Assembly: GCF_020524495.1 (NCBI RefSeq)
Contig: NZ_JAIVLB010000017.1
Location: forward strand, 1-64,000
Direction: 5' to 3'
DNA from: Bacillus stratosphericus
GTDB taxonomy: Bacteria > Bacillota > Bacilli > Bacillales > Bacillaceae
Length of the DNA stretch: 64,000 nt
Shown: positions 8,810 through 18,173 of the stretch, piece after piece
How the letters are laid out: every line of letters starts with the position of its first letter
Numbering within the stretch: position 1 is the first letter of the stretch
Translations under genes and position numbers: made by a program
Notes under the pieces: model-generated
What the model was told of the DNA's origin: nothing
The model's input: only the letters and a program-made list of their open reading frames with translations
The model's database searches: none

Positions 8810-10366
8810 ATGGTGAAAAAGATCAGTATCATGTTTCTGACACTTGCTTTCATGTTTGTTTTTTTATTCATTCCATCTAGCAGTCTGGCTCGTCCAATCA
8901 CGAAAAGAAATCTTGAAGGAAGTAAAGAGATGCGCGCGGTTTGGATTGCATCCGTCTATAACTTAGATTGGCCATCAAAGAAAGGACTGCCAGCCAAAGA
9001 GCAAAAGCAGGAGTTCATTCAACTGTTAGACGAGATCAAAGCGATGAATATGAACGCCGTTATCATGCAAATTAAACCAACCGCAGATGCTTTTTATCCT
9101 TCGGAATTCGGACCGTGGTCAGAATATTTGACTGGGACGCAAGGGAATGATCCTGGGTATGACCCGCTTCAATTCATGATAGAAGAAGCACATAAACGCA
9201 ACCTGGAATTCCATGCTTGGTTTAACCCTTATCGAATCACAATGAATCATACTGACCTCAGCCGGTTATCAGCCGATCACCCTGCAAGAAAACATCCTGA
9301 TTGGACCATTGCCTACGGAAATCAGCTTTACTACAATCCAGGTATTCCTGACGCTCAGAACTTTATTGTAGGCGGCATAGAAGAAGTCGTGAAGAATTAT
9401 GATATTGATGCTGTTCATATGGATGATTATTTTTATCCGAATAAGATTGTCGGTGTGCCATTTCCAGATCAAGAAACGTATGAAACATACGGTAAAAAAG
9501 CATTCACACTTATAGAAGATTGGCGAAGACATAATGTAAATCAATTGGTACAGCAGATCAACGACACCATTAAAAAAGAAAAGCCCTATGTGAAATTTGG
9601 CATTAGCCCATTCGGTGTATGGCGCAATATAAAAGATGACCCGACTGGTTCAAACACCACAGCTGGTATGACCAATTACGATGATTTGTATGCTGATACA
9701 AGGGAGTGGATTCACAAGCACAATATCGACTATGTGACCCCGCAAATTTACTGGAGCATTGGCTTTCAGGCAGCTTCCTATGACGTGCTAGCGAAATGGT
9801 GGTCAAATGAAGTGAAGGGAAAGCCCGTTCACTTATACATTGGTCAAGCGACTTATAAAATCAACCAAAACAGTGATCCTGCTTGGTCTGACCCCGAGGA
9901 GTATTTTCGCCAAATCGAGCTGAATCGACTCTCTCCACTCGTGCAGGGAAGTATGCATTTTAGTTTAAAGGATATCAATCGTAACCCCTTGAAAGTAAAG
10001 GATCGACTAATAAATGAGGCATATAAGAAACCAGCTATCATTCCTGAAATGCCGTGGCTTCAAGAAAAAGTACCAAAAAAACCGATCATCTATTCTGTGA
10101 AAAAGAGAGCGGACGGCTCGACTTTACAGATTCAACATGACCGGCATTCTACTGCATCCTATTATGCAGTCTATCGATTGACGAATAAGGGGACATACGA
10201 ATTACTGCAAACGGTCAGAAAAGAAAAAGGCTCGCTGACAACTGTCAAAGGCCTTTTAATGAATCAGAAAAAAAGTGATACCTACAAAGTCACGGCCCTC
10301 AATCGCCTTCACCAGGAAAGCAAACCATCTACCAAAACAGTGAAATATCGAAAAAAGCATGAATGA
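8810..10366 (+). CDS. yngK: YngK, exported glycosyl-hydrolase-like (GHL10/DUF187) protein
   Basis: A 518-residue protein with an N-terminal signal peptide (MVKKISIMFLTLAFMFVFLF, cleaved near SSLARP) and a large TIM-barrel-type GHL10 domain (EMRAVWIASVYNLDWPSKKG, HAWFNPYRI, VHMDDYFYP, FGISPFGVWRN, DYVTPQIYW). The acidic motif HMDDYFYP is the likely catalytic region. A Lys-rich C-terminal segment resembles a fibronectin-like extension. Families of this type act on extracellular carbohydrate or cell-wall glycans. GAGGTGATG precedes the ATG. It is followed by its own terminator, so separate from the yngJ operon. Confidence 0.88.
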   Translation: MVKKISIMFLTLAFMFVFLFIPSSSLARPITKRNLEGSKEMRAVWIASVYNLDWPSKKGLPAKEQKQEFIQLLDEIKAMNMNAVIMQIKPTADAFYPSEFGPWSEYLTGTQGNDPGYDPLQFMIEEAHKRNLEFHAWFNPYRITMNHTDLSRLSADHPARKHPDWTIAYGNQLYYNPGIPDAQNFIVGGIEEVVKNYDIDAVHMDDYFYPNKIVGVPFPDQETYETYGKKAFTLIEDWRRHNVNQLVQQINDTIKKEKPYVKFGISPFGVWRNIKDDPTGSNTTAGMTNYDDLYADTREWIHKHNIDYVTPQIYWSIGFQAASYDVLAKWWSNEVKGKPVHLYIGQATYKINQNSDPAWSDPEEYFRQIELNRLSPLVQGSMHFSLKDINRNPLKVKDRLINEAYKKPAIIPEMPWLQEKVPKKPIIYSVKKRADGSTLQIQHDRHSTASYYAVYRLTNKGTYELLQTVRKEKGSLTTVKGLLMNQKKSDTYKVTALNRLHQESKPSTKTVKYRKKHE

Positions 10367-10393
10367 GGGATTTTCCTTCTTTCATGCTTTTTT
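10352..10393 (+). terminator. yngK terminator
   Basis: AAAAGCATGAA pairs with TTTCATGCTTTTTT across the stop codon, ending in T-rich sequence. Confidence 0.7.
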
Positions 10394-10507
10394 CAGTTTC
10401 ACTTTTTCTACTATTCTTGTTTTAATTTTCTGAATTCAATTATGCTTGGCATGAAGCAGCTCCCTAATTAATAAATATGATAGAAAAGAGCCAAAGGGGG
10501 AAGCAAG

Positions 10508-11650
10508 ATGGATTTTGAATTAACGAAAGAACAACAAATGATCCGCCAGATGGTCAAAGAATTCGCTAAAACAGAAATTGCACCGCTCGCTCAAACGATT
10601 GATGAACAGGCAGAATTCCCTGTCAAAACATTTCAAAAAATGGGGGAGCTAGGCCTCATGGGCATACCCTTTCCTGAGAAATATGGAGGGTCTGGAGGAG
10701 ATACGATATCATATGCGCTAGCGGTAGAAGAGATTGGAAAGCAGTGTGCAAGTACAGGTCTTAGCTATGCCGCAGCTGTCTCATTAGGCGCAAGCCCTCT
10801 TTATTATTTCGGTACAGAGGAGCAAAAGATGGATCATCTTGTCCCGCTTGCTTCTGGAACAGCAATCGGCTCATTTGGATTAACAGAACCAAACGCAGGA
10901 TCTGATGCAAAAGGAACAAAAACAAAAGCGATCAAAGACGGACAAGAATATGTGATCAGTGGGGAAAAGTGCTGGATTACAAATGCCAACTTTGCCAGAA
11001 CCATTATCGTCACCGCCGTTACGAATCATGATGATCACGGCCGTCCAATCATCTCAGCCTTTATTGTGGAGCAAGGTCAAAAGGGGCTATCGATTACAAG
11101 TCCATATGACAAAATGGGGGTGCGCGGTTCAGATACTGCTGAAATCATTTTAGACGAAGTGCGTGTCCCAGCGCATCATATATTAGGTGACCCAAACAAA
11201 GGATTCAAGCAGTTTTTATATACATTAGACGGTGGACGAATTTCGATTGCCGCCTTATCTGTTGGGATCGCGCAAGCTGCACTTGATGCATCGCTTTCCT
11301 ATGCAAAAGAAAGAAAGCAATTTGGCCAAACCATTTCATCCTTCCAAGCCATTCAATTTAAGCTGGCGGATATGGCGATGCAAATAGAGCTTGCCAGACA
11401 AATGGTATGGAAAGCCGCATGGCTAAAAGATCACGGCAAGCCGTTTACAAAAGAAGCAGCTTATGCCAAGCTTTTTGCGTCTGAAATGGCGACAAAAGCA
11501 AGTCTTGATGCGGTGCAAATTCACGGCGGAACAGGCTACATGAAAGAATGCGGTGTGGAACGACTCGTCCGAGATGCCAAGCTGATGGAAATCGGGGAAG
11601 GGACATCTGAAATTCAGCGGCTGGTCATCGCAAGACAGCTGTTAGCTTAA
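10508..11650 (+). CDS. yngJ: acyl-CoA dehydrogenase, probable isovaleryl-CoA dehydrogenase
   Basis: A 380-residue FAD enzyme with the acyl-CoA dehydrogenase signatures GSFGLTEPNAGSDA (about 120) and QIHGGTGYMKECGVERLVRD (about 340). The segment GEGTSEIQR near the C-terminus carries the catalytic Glu position of short-chain type enzymes. As first gene of an operon that also encodes carboxylase, hydratase and lyase steps of leucine breakdown, it most likely oxidises isovaleryl-CoA to 3-methylcrotonyl-CoA. AAAGGGGG lies 8 nt before the ATG. Confidence 0.92.
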   Translation: MDFELTKEQQMIRQMVKEFAKTEIAPLAQTIDEQAEFPVKTFQKMGELGLMGIPFPEKYGGSGGDTISYALAVEEIGKQCASTGLSYAAAVSLGASPLYYFGTEEQKMDHLVPLASGTAIGSFGLTEPNAGSDAKGTKTKAIKDGQEYVISGEKCWITNANFARTIIVTAVTNHDDHGRPIISAFIVEQGQKGLSITSPYDKMGVRGSDTAEIILDEVRVPAHHILGDPNKGFKQFLYTLDGGRISIAALSVGIAQAALDASLSYAKERKQFGQTISSFQAIQFKLADMAMQIELARQMVWKAAWLKDHGKPFTKEAAYAKLFASEMATKASLDAVQIHGGTGYMKECGVERLVRDAKLMEIGEGTSEIQRLVIARQLLA

Positions 11651-11695
11651 CGCCCTACTAAAAGCGCTTACTATTTATGAGGGAGGAAAGCAATA

Positions 11696-13333
11696 ATGTC
11701 GATTCATCCACAAACGATCGGCTCCCTATTACGAGAGAAAAAGGAGCAACACCCAGCACATGAAGCCATTGTTTATCCAGAACGTTTTTTACGTTATTCA
11801 TACGAAGCGTTTTATAAAGAGGTCAAGGAAACAGGAAAGGGACTAATGTCATTAGGGGTTCAAAAAGGTGATCATATCGCCATCATGGCACCAAATGTAC
11901 CTGAATGGCTCATCCTGCAATTTGCCTGCGCCTCCATTGGAGCTGTTCTTGTCACCGTGAATACGAATTTTCAATCACAGGAACTCACTTATTTATTGAA
12001 GCATTCTGATAGCAAAATGCTGTTTATAGTAGATGGATTTAAAGAGACATCCTACGTCAAGATGCTTAAAGAGATGATCCCAGAGCTTCAAACAGCGAGG
12101 CCCGGTGAGCTCACGTCTGCACCATTTCCTTATTTAAAAAGCTGCGTGTATATTGGCCAAAACAACGTACCAAACGGCATGAGTGGGTGGGACAGTATTC
12201 AAACTGCTGCCAAAAGGACCGAGGATCATGAATGGGAGAAACGAATGAATGAGCTAGTGCCTGATGACGTCATAAATATGCAATACACGTCAGGGACAAC
12301 CGGCTATCCAAAAGGGGTGATGCTCAGCCATACAAATATCGTCTGCAATGCCAGTCAAATTGCAGATTGTATGAAATTAACCCGTAGAGACCGTATGTGT
12401 ATTCCTGTTCCTTTCTTTCATTGCTTTGGCTCCGTGCTAGGCGTGCTTGCCTGTTTTACAAAAGGAGGAACAATCATCCCAGTTGAATCCTTTCACCCAG
12501 AGCGTGTGCTGCACACAGTTGAAAAAGAGAAGTGCACCGTTCTTCACGGCGTTCCGACGATGTTTATCGCAGAGCTTGATCATCCGAATTTTCACCATTA
12601 CGATCTGTCCACATTACGTACGGGCATTATGGCTGGCTCGCTCTGCCCATCCCATGTGATGAAGGCAGTCATTGAAAAAATGGGACTGAGGGAGCTTACG
12701 ATTGCCTATGGCCAGACAGAAAGCTCACCTGTCATTACCCAAACAAGAACTGATGATTCATTTGAAAGGCGAGTTCAAACGGTTGGGCGTGCTCTTCCTC
12801 ACATCGAAGTTAAAATCGTCGCACCAGGCACACCTGATGAAGTGCCAAGGGGAGAGCAAGGGGAACTGTGTACAAGAGGCTATCATGTCATGAAAGGCTA
12901 CTATAAAAACGAAGAAGCAACAAGTGAAGTCATTGATGAGGACGGTTGGCTTCATACAGGGGATTTAGCTGTGATGGATCATGACGGCTATGTGAAAATC
13001 ACAGGCCGGCTCAAAGATATGATCATCAGAGGCGGCGAGAATATTTACCCAAAAGAGATTGAAGACGTTCTTTATACGCATCCGGCGATTCTTGACGCAC
13101 AGGTCGTTGGCATTCCCGATGAGACATATGGAGAAGAAGCGGCCGCATTCATTCGACTGAAACAAGGCCGTACGGTCACGATTGATACATTAACCAGCTA
13201 CTGTCAAAAGCAAATGGCTCGCTACAAAATCCCGAAATACTTTTTTATTACAGAGGAGTATCCAATGACAGCCTCAGGGAAGATTCAAAAGTTTCGACTG
13301 AAAAAACAGGCACTTAATCTAATAAAGGAGTGA
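11696..13333 (+). CDS. yngI: AMP-dependent acyl-CoA synthetase
   Basis: A 545-residue adenylate-forming enzyme. The ATP-binding P-loop is MQYTSGTTGYPKG (about 195), a core motif AYGQTESSP (about 340), then DGWLHTGDLAVMDHDGYVKI and the hinge RLKDMIIRGGENIYPKE; the C-terminal catalytic Lys lies in TASGKIQKFR. It probably activates a short branched acid for the pathway. It follows yngJ by 45 nt with GGGAGGAAAG upstream, and its stop overlaps the ribosome binding site of yngH. Confidence 0.9.
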   Translation: MSIHPQTIGSLLREKKEQHPAHEAIVYPERFLRYSYEAFYKEVKETGKGLMSLGVQKGDHIAIMAPNVPEWLILQFACASIGAVLVTVNTNFQSQELTYLLKHSDSKMLFIVDGFKETSYVKMLKEMIPELQTARPGELTSAPFPYLKSCVYIGQNNVPNGMSGWDSIQTAAKRTEDHEWEKRMNELVPDDVINMQYTSGTTGYPKGVMLSHTNIVCNASQIADCMKLTRRDRMCIPVPFFHCFGSVLGVLACFTKGGTIIPVESFHPERVLHTVEKEKCTVLHGVPTMFIAELDHPNFHHYDLSTLRTGIMAGSLCPSHVMKAVIEKMGLRELTIAYGQTESSPVITQTRTDDSFERRVQTVGRALPHIEVKIVAPGTPDEVPRGEQGELCTRGYHVMKGYYKNEEATSEVIDEDGWLHTGDLAVMDHDGYVKITGRLKDMIIRGGENIYPKEIEDVLYTHPAILDAQVVGIPDETYGEEAAAFIRLKQGRTVTIDTLTSYCQKQMARYKIPKYFFITEEYPMTASGKIQKFRLKKQALNLIKE

Positions 13334-13341
13334 AGGTAGCG

Positions 13342-14691
13342 ATGTTTCAACAAGTACTGATAGCCAATCGAGGCGAAATTGCCCGTAGAATTATTCGGAC
13401 TTGTAAACGGCTAGGGATCAAAACAGTTGCCGTTTATTCAGAGGCAGATCAGCATGCACTTCATGTGCAAGAAGCAGATAGTGCCTATGTTATCGGAGGC
13501 GCGAAAGTAGCTGAAAGCTATTTAAATATGGAGGCGATCATAGAGGTAGCCAAACAAACAAAAACAGATGCCATCCATCCTGGATATGGCCTTTTATCAG
13601 AAAATGCGGTCTTTGCTGACCGTTGTCGCAAAGAAGGAATTGCTTTTATTGGACCATCTGCACAAGTGATTCAGCAAATGGGAAATAAAATTGAAGCTAG
13701 AAAAACGATGGAACAAGCGGGCATCCCAATCGTTCCAGGTGTATCATCACCACTCTATGACGCAGACGAAGGGGTCAGTAAAGCGCAATCACTCGGTTAT
13801 CCGATCATGCTAAAGGCATCGAGCGGAGGCGGAGGGATTGGCATGCAGCTCGTCCGAAATGATGAGGAGCTATATAGAGCTTTTGAAGGAAACCAAAAAA
13901 GAGCGCAAAGCTTTTTCAATGACGGTACTTTGTATATGGAGAAGGTAATTGAGCATGCACGGCACATTGAAATTCAAGTCCTCTTTGATTCCTTTGGCCA
14001 TGGGGTACACCTATTTGAACGAGATTGTTCACTCCAGAGAAGACACCAGAAAATCATCGAAGAAGCACCAGCGTCCTGTCTCGACGACTCGGTGAGACAT
14101 CAAATGGGACAAATGGCCCTTGAAGCAGCTAAAGCGATAGGCTATGAAAATGCAGGAACGATTGAATGTTTAGTCGATCAAGATCAACAATTTTATTTCC
14201 TAGAAATGAACACAAGATTGCAAGTTGAGCACCCTGTGACAGAAGAAATCACAAGTATTGATCTTGTCGAAGAGCAGCTGAAAATTGCTGCATTACAACC
14301 GCTTTCATTTAATCAGGAGGATATTCACCAAATTGGGCATGCCATCGAAGTTAGAATATATGCTGAAGATCCTGTCACATTTTATCCATCACCAGGTACA
14401 ATCACTAGGCTTTCTACACCTGCAGCCCCATATATACGTCATGAGTCAAGCGTGACAAGCGGGAGCGTCATTACCCCATTTTACGATCCAATGATTGCGA
14501 AAATGATTGTTTACGGTGATACCCGAAAAGTCGCAATCGAACGATTAAAAGCGGCATTACACACATATGAAATAGAAGGGATCAAAACCAATTTATCGCT
14601 TTTAAGCGAAATGGCCGGATCTTCTGCCTTCTTACAGGGCAGCATTACAACCGATTTTCTGATGAAAAAAAAGGAGGAAAACCGTTCATGA
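13342..14691 (+). CDS. yngH: biotin carboxylase subunit, methylcrotonyl-CoA carboxylase
   Basis: A 449-residue biotin carboxylase. It has IANRGEIARRIIRTCKRLG at the N-terminus, an ATP-grasp domain with the glycine-rich loop KASSGGGGIGMQL (about 157), the motif RDCSLQRRHQKIIEEAP (about 230), and EMNTRLQVEHPVTEE (about 290). It carboxylates the biotin carried by YngHB for transfer by YngE. I chose ATG 13342, 11 nt after AAAGGAG; an upstream in-frame GTG overlaps that site. Its last codons overlap the yngHB start (ATGA). Confidence 0.93.
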   Translation: MFQQVLIANRGEIARRIIRTCKRLGIKTVAVYSEADQHALHVQEADSAYVIGGAKVAESYLNMEAIIEVAKQTKTDAIHPGYGLLSENAVFADRCRKEGIAFIGPSAQVIQQMGNKIEARKTMEQAGIPIVPGVSSPLYDADEGVSKAQSLGYPIMLKASSGGGGIGMQLVRNDEELYRAFEGNQKRAQSFFNDGTLYMEKVIEHARHIEIQVLFDSFGHGVHLFERDCSLQRRHQKIIEEAPASCLDDSVRHQMGQMALEAAKAIGYENAGTIECLVDQDQQFYFLEMNTRLQVEHPVTEEITSIDLVEEQLKIAALQPLSFNQEDIHQIGHAIEVRIYAEDPVTFYPSPGTITRLSTPAAPYIRHESSVTSGSVITPFYDPMIAKMIVYGDTRKVAIERLKAALHTYEIEGIKTNLSLLSEMAGSSAFLQGSITTDFLMKKKEENRS

Positions 14692-14903
14692 AAACCGTCA
14701 CGATACAAATGGCCGGAAACTTATGGAAGCTTCTGGTAAAACAAGGTGATGAAGTCCTAAAAGGACAGGAGGTCGCCATCTTAGAGTCAATGAAAATGGA
14801 AATTCCAATTGTTGCAGAAGAGGCAGGTGTAATCAGTAAAGTGTATAAGGCAGAGGGTGAATTTGTCGATGAAGGAGAGGTGCTTCTGGAGCTAACAGTA
14901 TAG
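14688..14903 (+). CDS. yngHB: biotin/lipoyl attachment protein (BCCP-like)
   Basis: A 71-residue single-domain biotin carrier. The biotinylation motif ESMKMEIPI (Lys about 35) sits between two half-barrel repeats. It carries carboxybiotin between YngH and YngE. It overlaps yngH by 4 nt, indicating coupled translation and fixed stoichiometry. Confidence 0.93.
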   Translation: MKTVTIQMAGNLWKLLVKQGDEVLKGQEVAILESMKMEIPIVAEEAGVISKVYKAEGEFVDEGEVLLELTV

Positions 14904-14915
14904 GAGGGAAGGCAA

Positions 14916-15824
14916 ATGGCATTACCAAAAAGCGTGCTTATTAGGGAGGTCGGCCCGCGAGACGGACTGCAAAATGAATCAGCTTGGCTGGACACAAACG
15001 AGAAGCGAACGTGGATCGATCTGCTCGCAGCAGCCCATCTCCCTTATATTGAAGTCACATCATTTGTCCATCCTAAATGGGTTCCAGCCTTAAAGGATGC
15101 CAAACAATTAGCCCAATCCTTAAACAAAATAGAGGATATCACCTATGCAGCACTCATTCCAAATGAAAAAGGCTTAGCCCATTTTTTTGAAGCAAACCTT
15201 GATGTAGGCGCTATGTTTATTTCTTCGAGTGAAACACATAACAAAAGGAATATGAATCATTCCATACAAGAAACACTTTCCGTCATCAAACAAATGACTG
15301 CGGATTTAAAAGCAGAAAGGCGAAGCACTCGCGTGTATATTTCTACGGTGTTTGGCTGTCCTTATGAAAAACAAGTGCCGATGGACCAAGTCTTACGATT
15401 AACTGAGAGTCTACTCTCCTACGGCATTGATGAAATAGCCCTTGGAGACACCATTGGAGAAGCCCATCCTCTGCAAGTAGAAAGACAATTAGACATTTTA
15501 CTTGAGCGATTTCCTGCTGATAAAATCGCTCTACATTTTCATGATACGAAGGGAATGGGACTTGCAAATATATACACGGCATTAAAGGCTGGAATCACGA
15601 CATTTGATTCCTCTAGCGGCGGACTTGGCGGCTGTCCATATGCACCTGGTTCTAGCGGGAACGTGGCGACAGAAGATGTTGTGCATATGCTCCAAAAACT
15701 TGGGATTGAAACAAAGGTCGACCTTCCTACATTGATCAAAGCGGCAGAATGGATTGAAACAAAGATAGATCGAACGTTGCCTAGTCACTGCTTACGTGCT
15801 TTTCACTCTCACACTACTTCATAA
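14916..15824 (+). CDS. yngG: hydroxymethylglutaryl-CoA lyase
   Basis: A 302-residue HMG-CoA lyase. The N-terminal motif REVGPRDGLQNE (metal and substrate binding), STVFGCPYEKQVP, the metal-ligand segment LHFHDTKGMG (about 207), and the C-terminal GGLGGCPYAPGSSGNVATED, which contains the active-site Cys loop, are all present. It splits HMG-CoA into acetoacetate and acetyl-CoA, the last step of leucine catabolism. TAGGAGGGAAGG precedes the ATG. Confidence 0.94.
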   Translation: MALPKSVLIREVGPRDGLQNESAWLDTNEKRTWIDLLAAAHLPYIEVTSFVHPKWVPALKDAKQLAQSLNKIEDITYAALIPNEKGLAHFFEANLDVGAMFISSSETHNKRNMNHSIQETLSVIKQMTADLKAERRSTRVYISTVFGCPYEKQVPMDQVLRLTESLLSYGIDEIALGDTIGEAHPLQVERQLDILLERFPADKIALHFHDTKGMGLANIYTALKAGITTFDSSSGGLGGCPYAPGSSGNVATEDVVHMLQKLGIETKVDLPTLIKAAEWIETKIDRTLPSHCLRAFHSHTTS

Positions 15825-15836
15825 AGGATGAATGAC

Positions 15837-16619
15837 ATGAACTCATTGGTTCAATTTTCTATACAAGATGGGCAGGTTGGTCTCATGACATTAAACAGGC
15901 CTGATCAAGCAAATGCCCTATCCGCTGCGATGCTAGAGGAGATCAATCAAACCATTCAAGCAATCAAACAAGATGAAAGCATCCGCTGTTTGATCATTAC
16001 AGGTGCTGGCTCTAAAGTTTTTTGCGCGGGAGCAGATTTAAAAGAGCGACGGTTGATGACAGAAGAAGAAGCAAAAAAAGCCGTCCTCACAATTCAACAA
16101 ACCTTTACAGAAATTGAATCCCTATCTGTGCCTGTCATTGCAGTTATCAATGGACATGCACTTGGAGGAGGTCTTGAGCTTGCACTAGCTTGTGATCTCC
16201 GCATCGCAAGAGCCGAAGCAAAACTCGGCCTGCCAGAAACAGGACTAGCTATCATCCCTGGGGCCGGGGGAACACAAAGACTCCCGCGCCTGGTAGGGCT
16301 TGGTAAAGCAAAGGAATTCATTTTCACAGGTGCTTCAATACAAGCAGAAGAAGCCCTTCAAATCGGGTTGATTGAACACATCTCTTTAGCTCATTCACTC
16401 ATGAATGATGCCTTCATCCTTGCAAAACAAATCGCCAAAAATGGACCGATTGCCTTAAAAGAAGCAAAACAAGCGATTCACTCTAGTCTTGATTACGATA
16501 TACACACAGGGCTGACGAAAGAATACGAGGCCTATTTACGCCTCATTCATACTGAAGATCGAACGGAAGGTCTTCGTGCTTTTCAAGAAAAACGAACGCC
16601 TCATTACAAAGGCAAATAG
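15837..16619 (+). CDS. yngF: enoyl-CoA hydratase, probable methylglutaconyl-CoA hydratase
   Basis: A 260-residue crotonase. Oxyanion-hole segments CAGADLKER and INGHALGGGLELALACDLRIA and the catalytic Glu region LPETGLAIIPGAGGTQRLPR are complete. In this operon it would hydrate 3-methylglutaconyl-CoA to HMG-CoA. The second ATG (15837) is chosen because AAAGGA lies 7-8 nt upstream, while the first ATG touches that site. Confidence 0.92.
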   Translation: MNSLVQFSIQDGQVGLMTLNRPDQANALSAAMLEEINQTIQAIKQDESIRCLIITGAGSKVFCAGADLKERRLMTEEEAKKAVLTIQQTFTEIESLSVPVIAVINGHALGGGLELALACDLRIARAEAKLGLPETGLAIIPGAGGTQRLPRLVGLGKAKEFIFTGASIQAEEALQIGLIEHISLAHSLMNDAFILAKQIAKNGPIALKEAKQAIHSSLDYDIHTGLTKEYEAYLRLIHTEDRTEGLRAFQEKRTPHYKGK

Positions 16620-16637
16620 CAAGAAAGGGGAATGGTC

Positions 16638-18161
16638 ATGATCGATGAGTTTGAATTAAAAAAACAGCGAATTATAAAGGGCGGGGCCGAACGATACCAT
16701 CAAAAGAACAAAGAAAGAGGGAAATTATTTGTTCGTGATCGGCTTCATCTGTTATTGGATAAGGAATCTCTCATTGAAGACGCATTGTTTGCAGAATGTA
16801 CGGATGAAAATTTACCAGCAGATGGTGTAGTCACAGGAACAGGACGTATGAATGGACAGACAGTTTGCGTGATGGCAAATGACTCTACCGTTAAAGCAGG
16901 GTCGTGGGGCGTCAAAACGGTCGAGAAAATCATTAGAATCCAAGAAATAGCTGAAAAGCTCAACTGCCCGATGCTGTATTTAGTGGATTCAGCTGGCGCC
17001 AGAATTACAGATCAAATCGCCATGTTTCCAGGAAGAAGGGGCGCAGGCCGCATTTTTTATAATCAAGTCAAGCTGTCTGGACGTATCCCGCAAATCTGTT
17101 TACTATTCGGCCCATCTGCGGCTGGCGGTGCTTATATCCCTGCTTTTTGTGACATCGTCGTCATGGTCGAAGGAAATGCATCTATGTATTTAGGCTCCCC
17201 GCGAATGGCCGAAATGGTGATTGGAGAAAAAGTATCACTTGAAGAAATGGGCGGGGCGAGAATGCATTGTAGCATATCTGGATGTGGAGATATATTAGCA
17301 AAAACAGAGGAAGAGGCCATTCAAATGGCACGTGATTATTTAACCTACATGCCTGCCAACTATACAGAAAGACCAAAAAAGAAAACGGCAAAAGCACCTA
17401 GACCATCTAACATCTCCATCCAAGAACTAATACCAAAGGGTCAGAATACCCCCTTCGATATGTATCAACTCATTGATTTACTTATCGATGAAGGATCATT
17501 TTTTGAAATTAAAAAGCTCTTTGCCGCTGAGCTCATCACAGGTTTTGGTCGCTTAGACGGTCAGCCTGTTGGTCTTATTGCCAATCAGCCAAGATCGAAG
17601 GGCGGTGTGTTATTTCACGATTCGGCTGATAAAGCGGCCAAGTTTATTCAGCTATGTGACGCCTTTCATATTCCGTTATTGTTTCTTGCTGATATACCAG
17701 GATTTATGATTGGAACAAAAGTGGAACAAGCTGGCATTATCAGGCACGGGGCGAAAATGATCTCCGCTATGTCAGAGGCAACCGTACCGAAGATATCAGT
17801 CATCGTGCGTAAAGCGTATGGTGCAGGCTTATATGCGATGGCAGGTCCTGCCTTTGAACCGGATTGTTGTCTTGCTCTTCCATCAGCACAAATAGCTGTG
17901 ATGGGGCCAGAAGCAGCAGTGAATGCTGTCTATGCGAATAAAATTGCCGCACTGCCTGCCGAAGAGAGAGCCGCATTTATACAGGAGAAACGCAAGGAAT
18001 ACCAGGAAGATATGAATATATACGAGCTTGCCTCTGAAATGATTGTCGATGGCGTCATCCCATTTGACCGTTTACGAGCTGAACTGTGCAATCGACTACA
18101 AGCCTATACATCAAAAGAGATGACATTTACGAGACGAAAACATCCGGTCTATCCGGTCTAA
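16638..18161 (+). CDS. yngE: methylcrotonyl-CoA carboxylase, carboxyltransferase subunit
   Basis: A 507-residue acyl-CoA carboxyltransferase, MccB/PccB type. The N-terminal half has GERYHQ-like and VVTGTGRMNGQ segments and the loops VDSAGARITDQ and GPSAAGGAYIPAF. The C-terminal half has NQPRSKGGVLFHDSADKAAKF, LADIPGFMIGTKVEQAGIIRHGAKM and RKAYGAGLYAMAGPAF. It transfers carboxyl from carboxybiotin (YngHB) to methylcrotonyl-CoA. ATG 16638 has AAAGGGG 7 nt upstream; an ATG two codons earlier is possible. Confidence 0.93.
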   Translation: MIDEFELKKQRIIKGGAERYHQKNKERGKLFVRDRLHLLLDKESLIEDALFAECTDENLPADGVVTGTGRMNGQTVCVMANDSTVKAGSWGVKTVEKIIRIQEIAEKLNCPMLYLVDSAGARITDQIAMFPGRRGAGRIFYNQVKLSGRIPQICLLFGPSAAGGAYIPAFCDIVVMVEGNASMYLGSPRMAEMVIGEKVSLEEMGGARMHCSISGCGDILAKTEEEAIQMARDYLTYMPANYTERPKKKTAKAPRPSNISIQELIPKGQNTPFDMYQLIDLLIDEGSFFEIKKLFAAELITGFGRLDGQPVGLIANQPRSKGGVLFHDSADKAAKFIQLCDAFHIPLLFLADIPGFMIGTKVEQAGIIRHGAKMISAMSEATVPKISVIVRKAYGAGLYAMAGPAFEPDCCLALPSAQIAVMGPEAAVNAVYANKIAALPAEERAAFIQEKRKEYQEDMNIYELASEMIVDGVIPFDRLRAELCNRLQAYTSKEMTFTRRKHPVYPV

Positions 18162-18173
18162 AGGAGGGTCCTA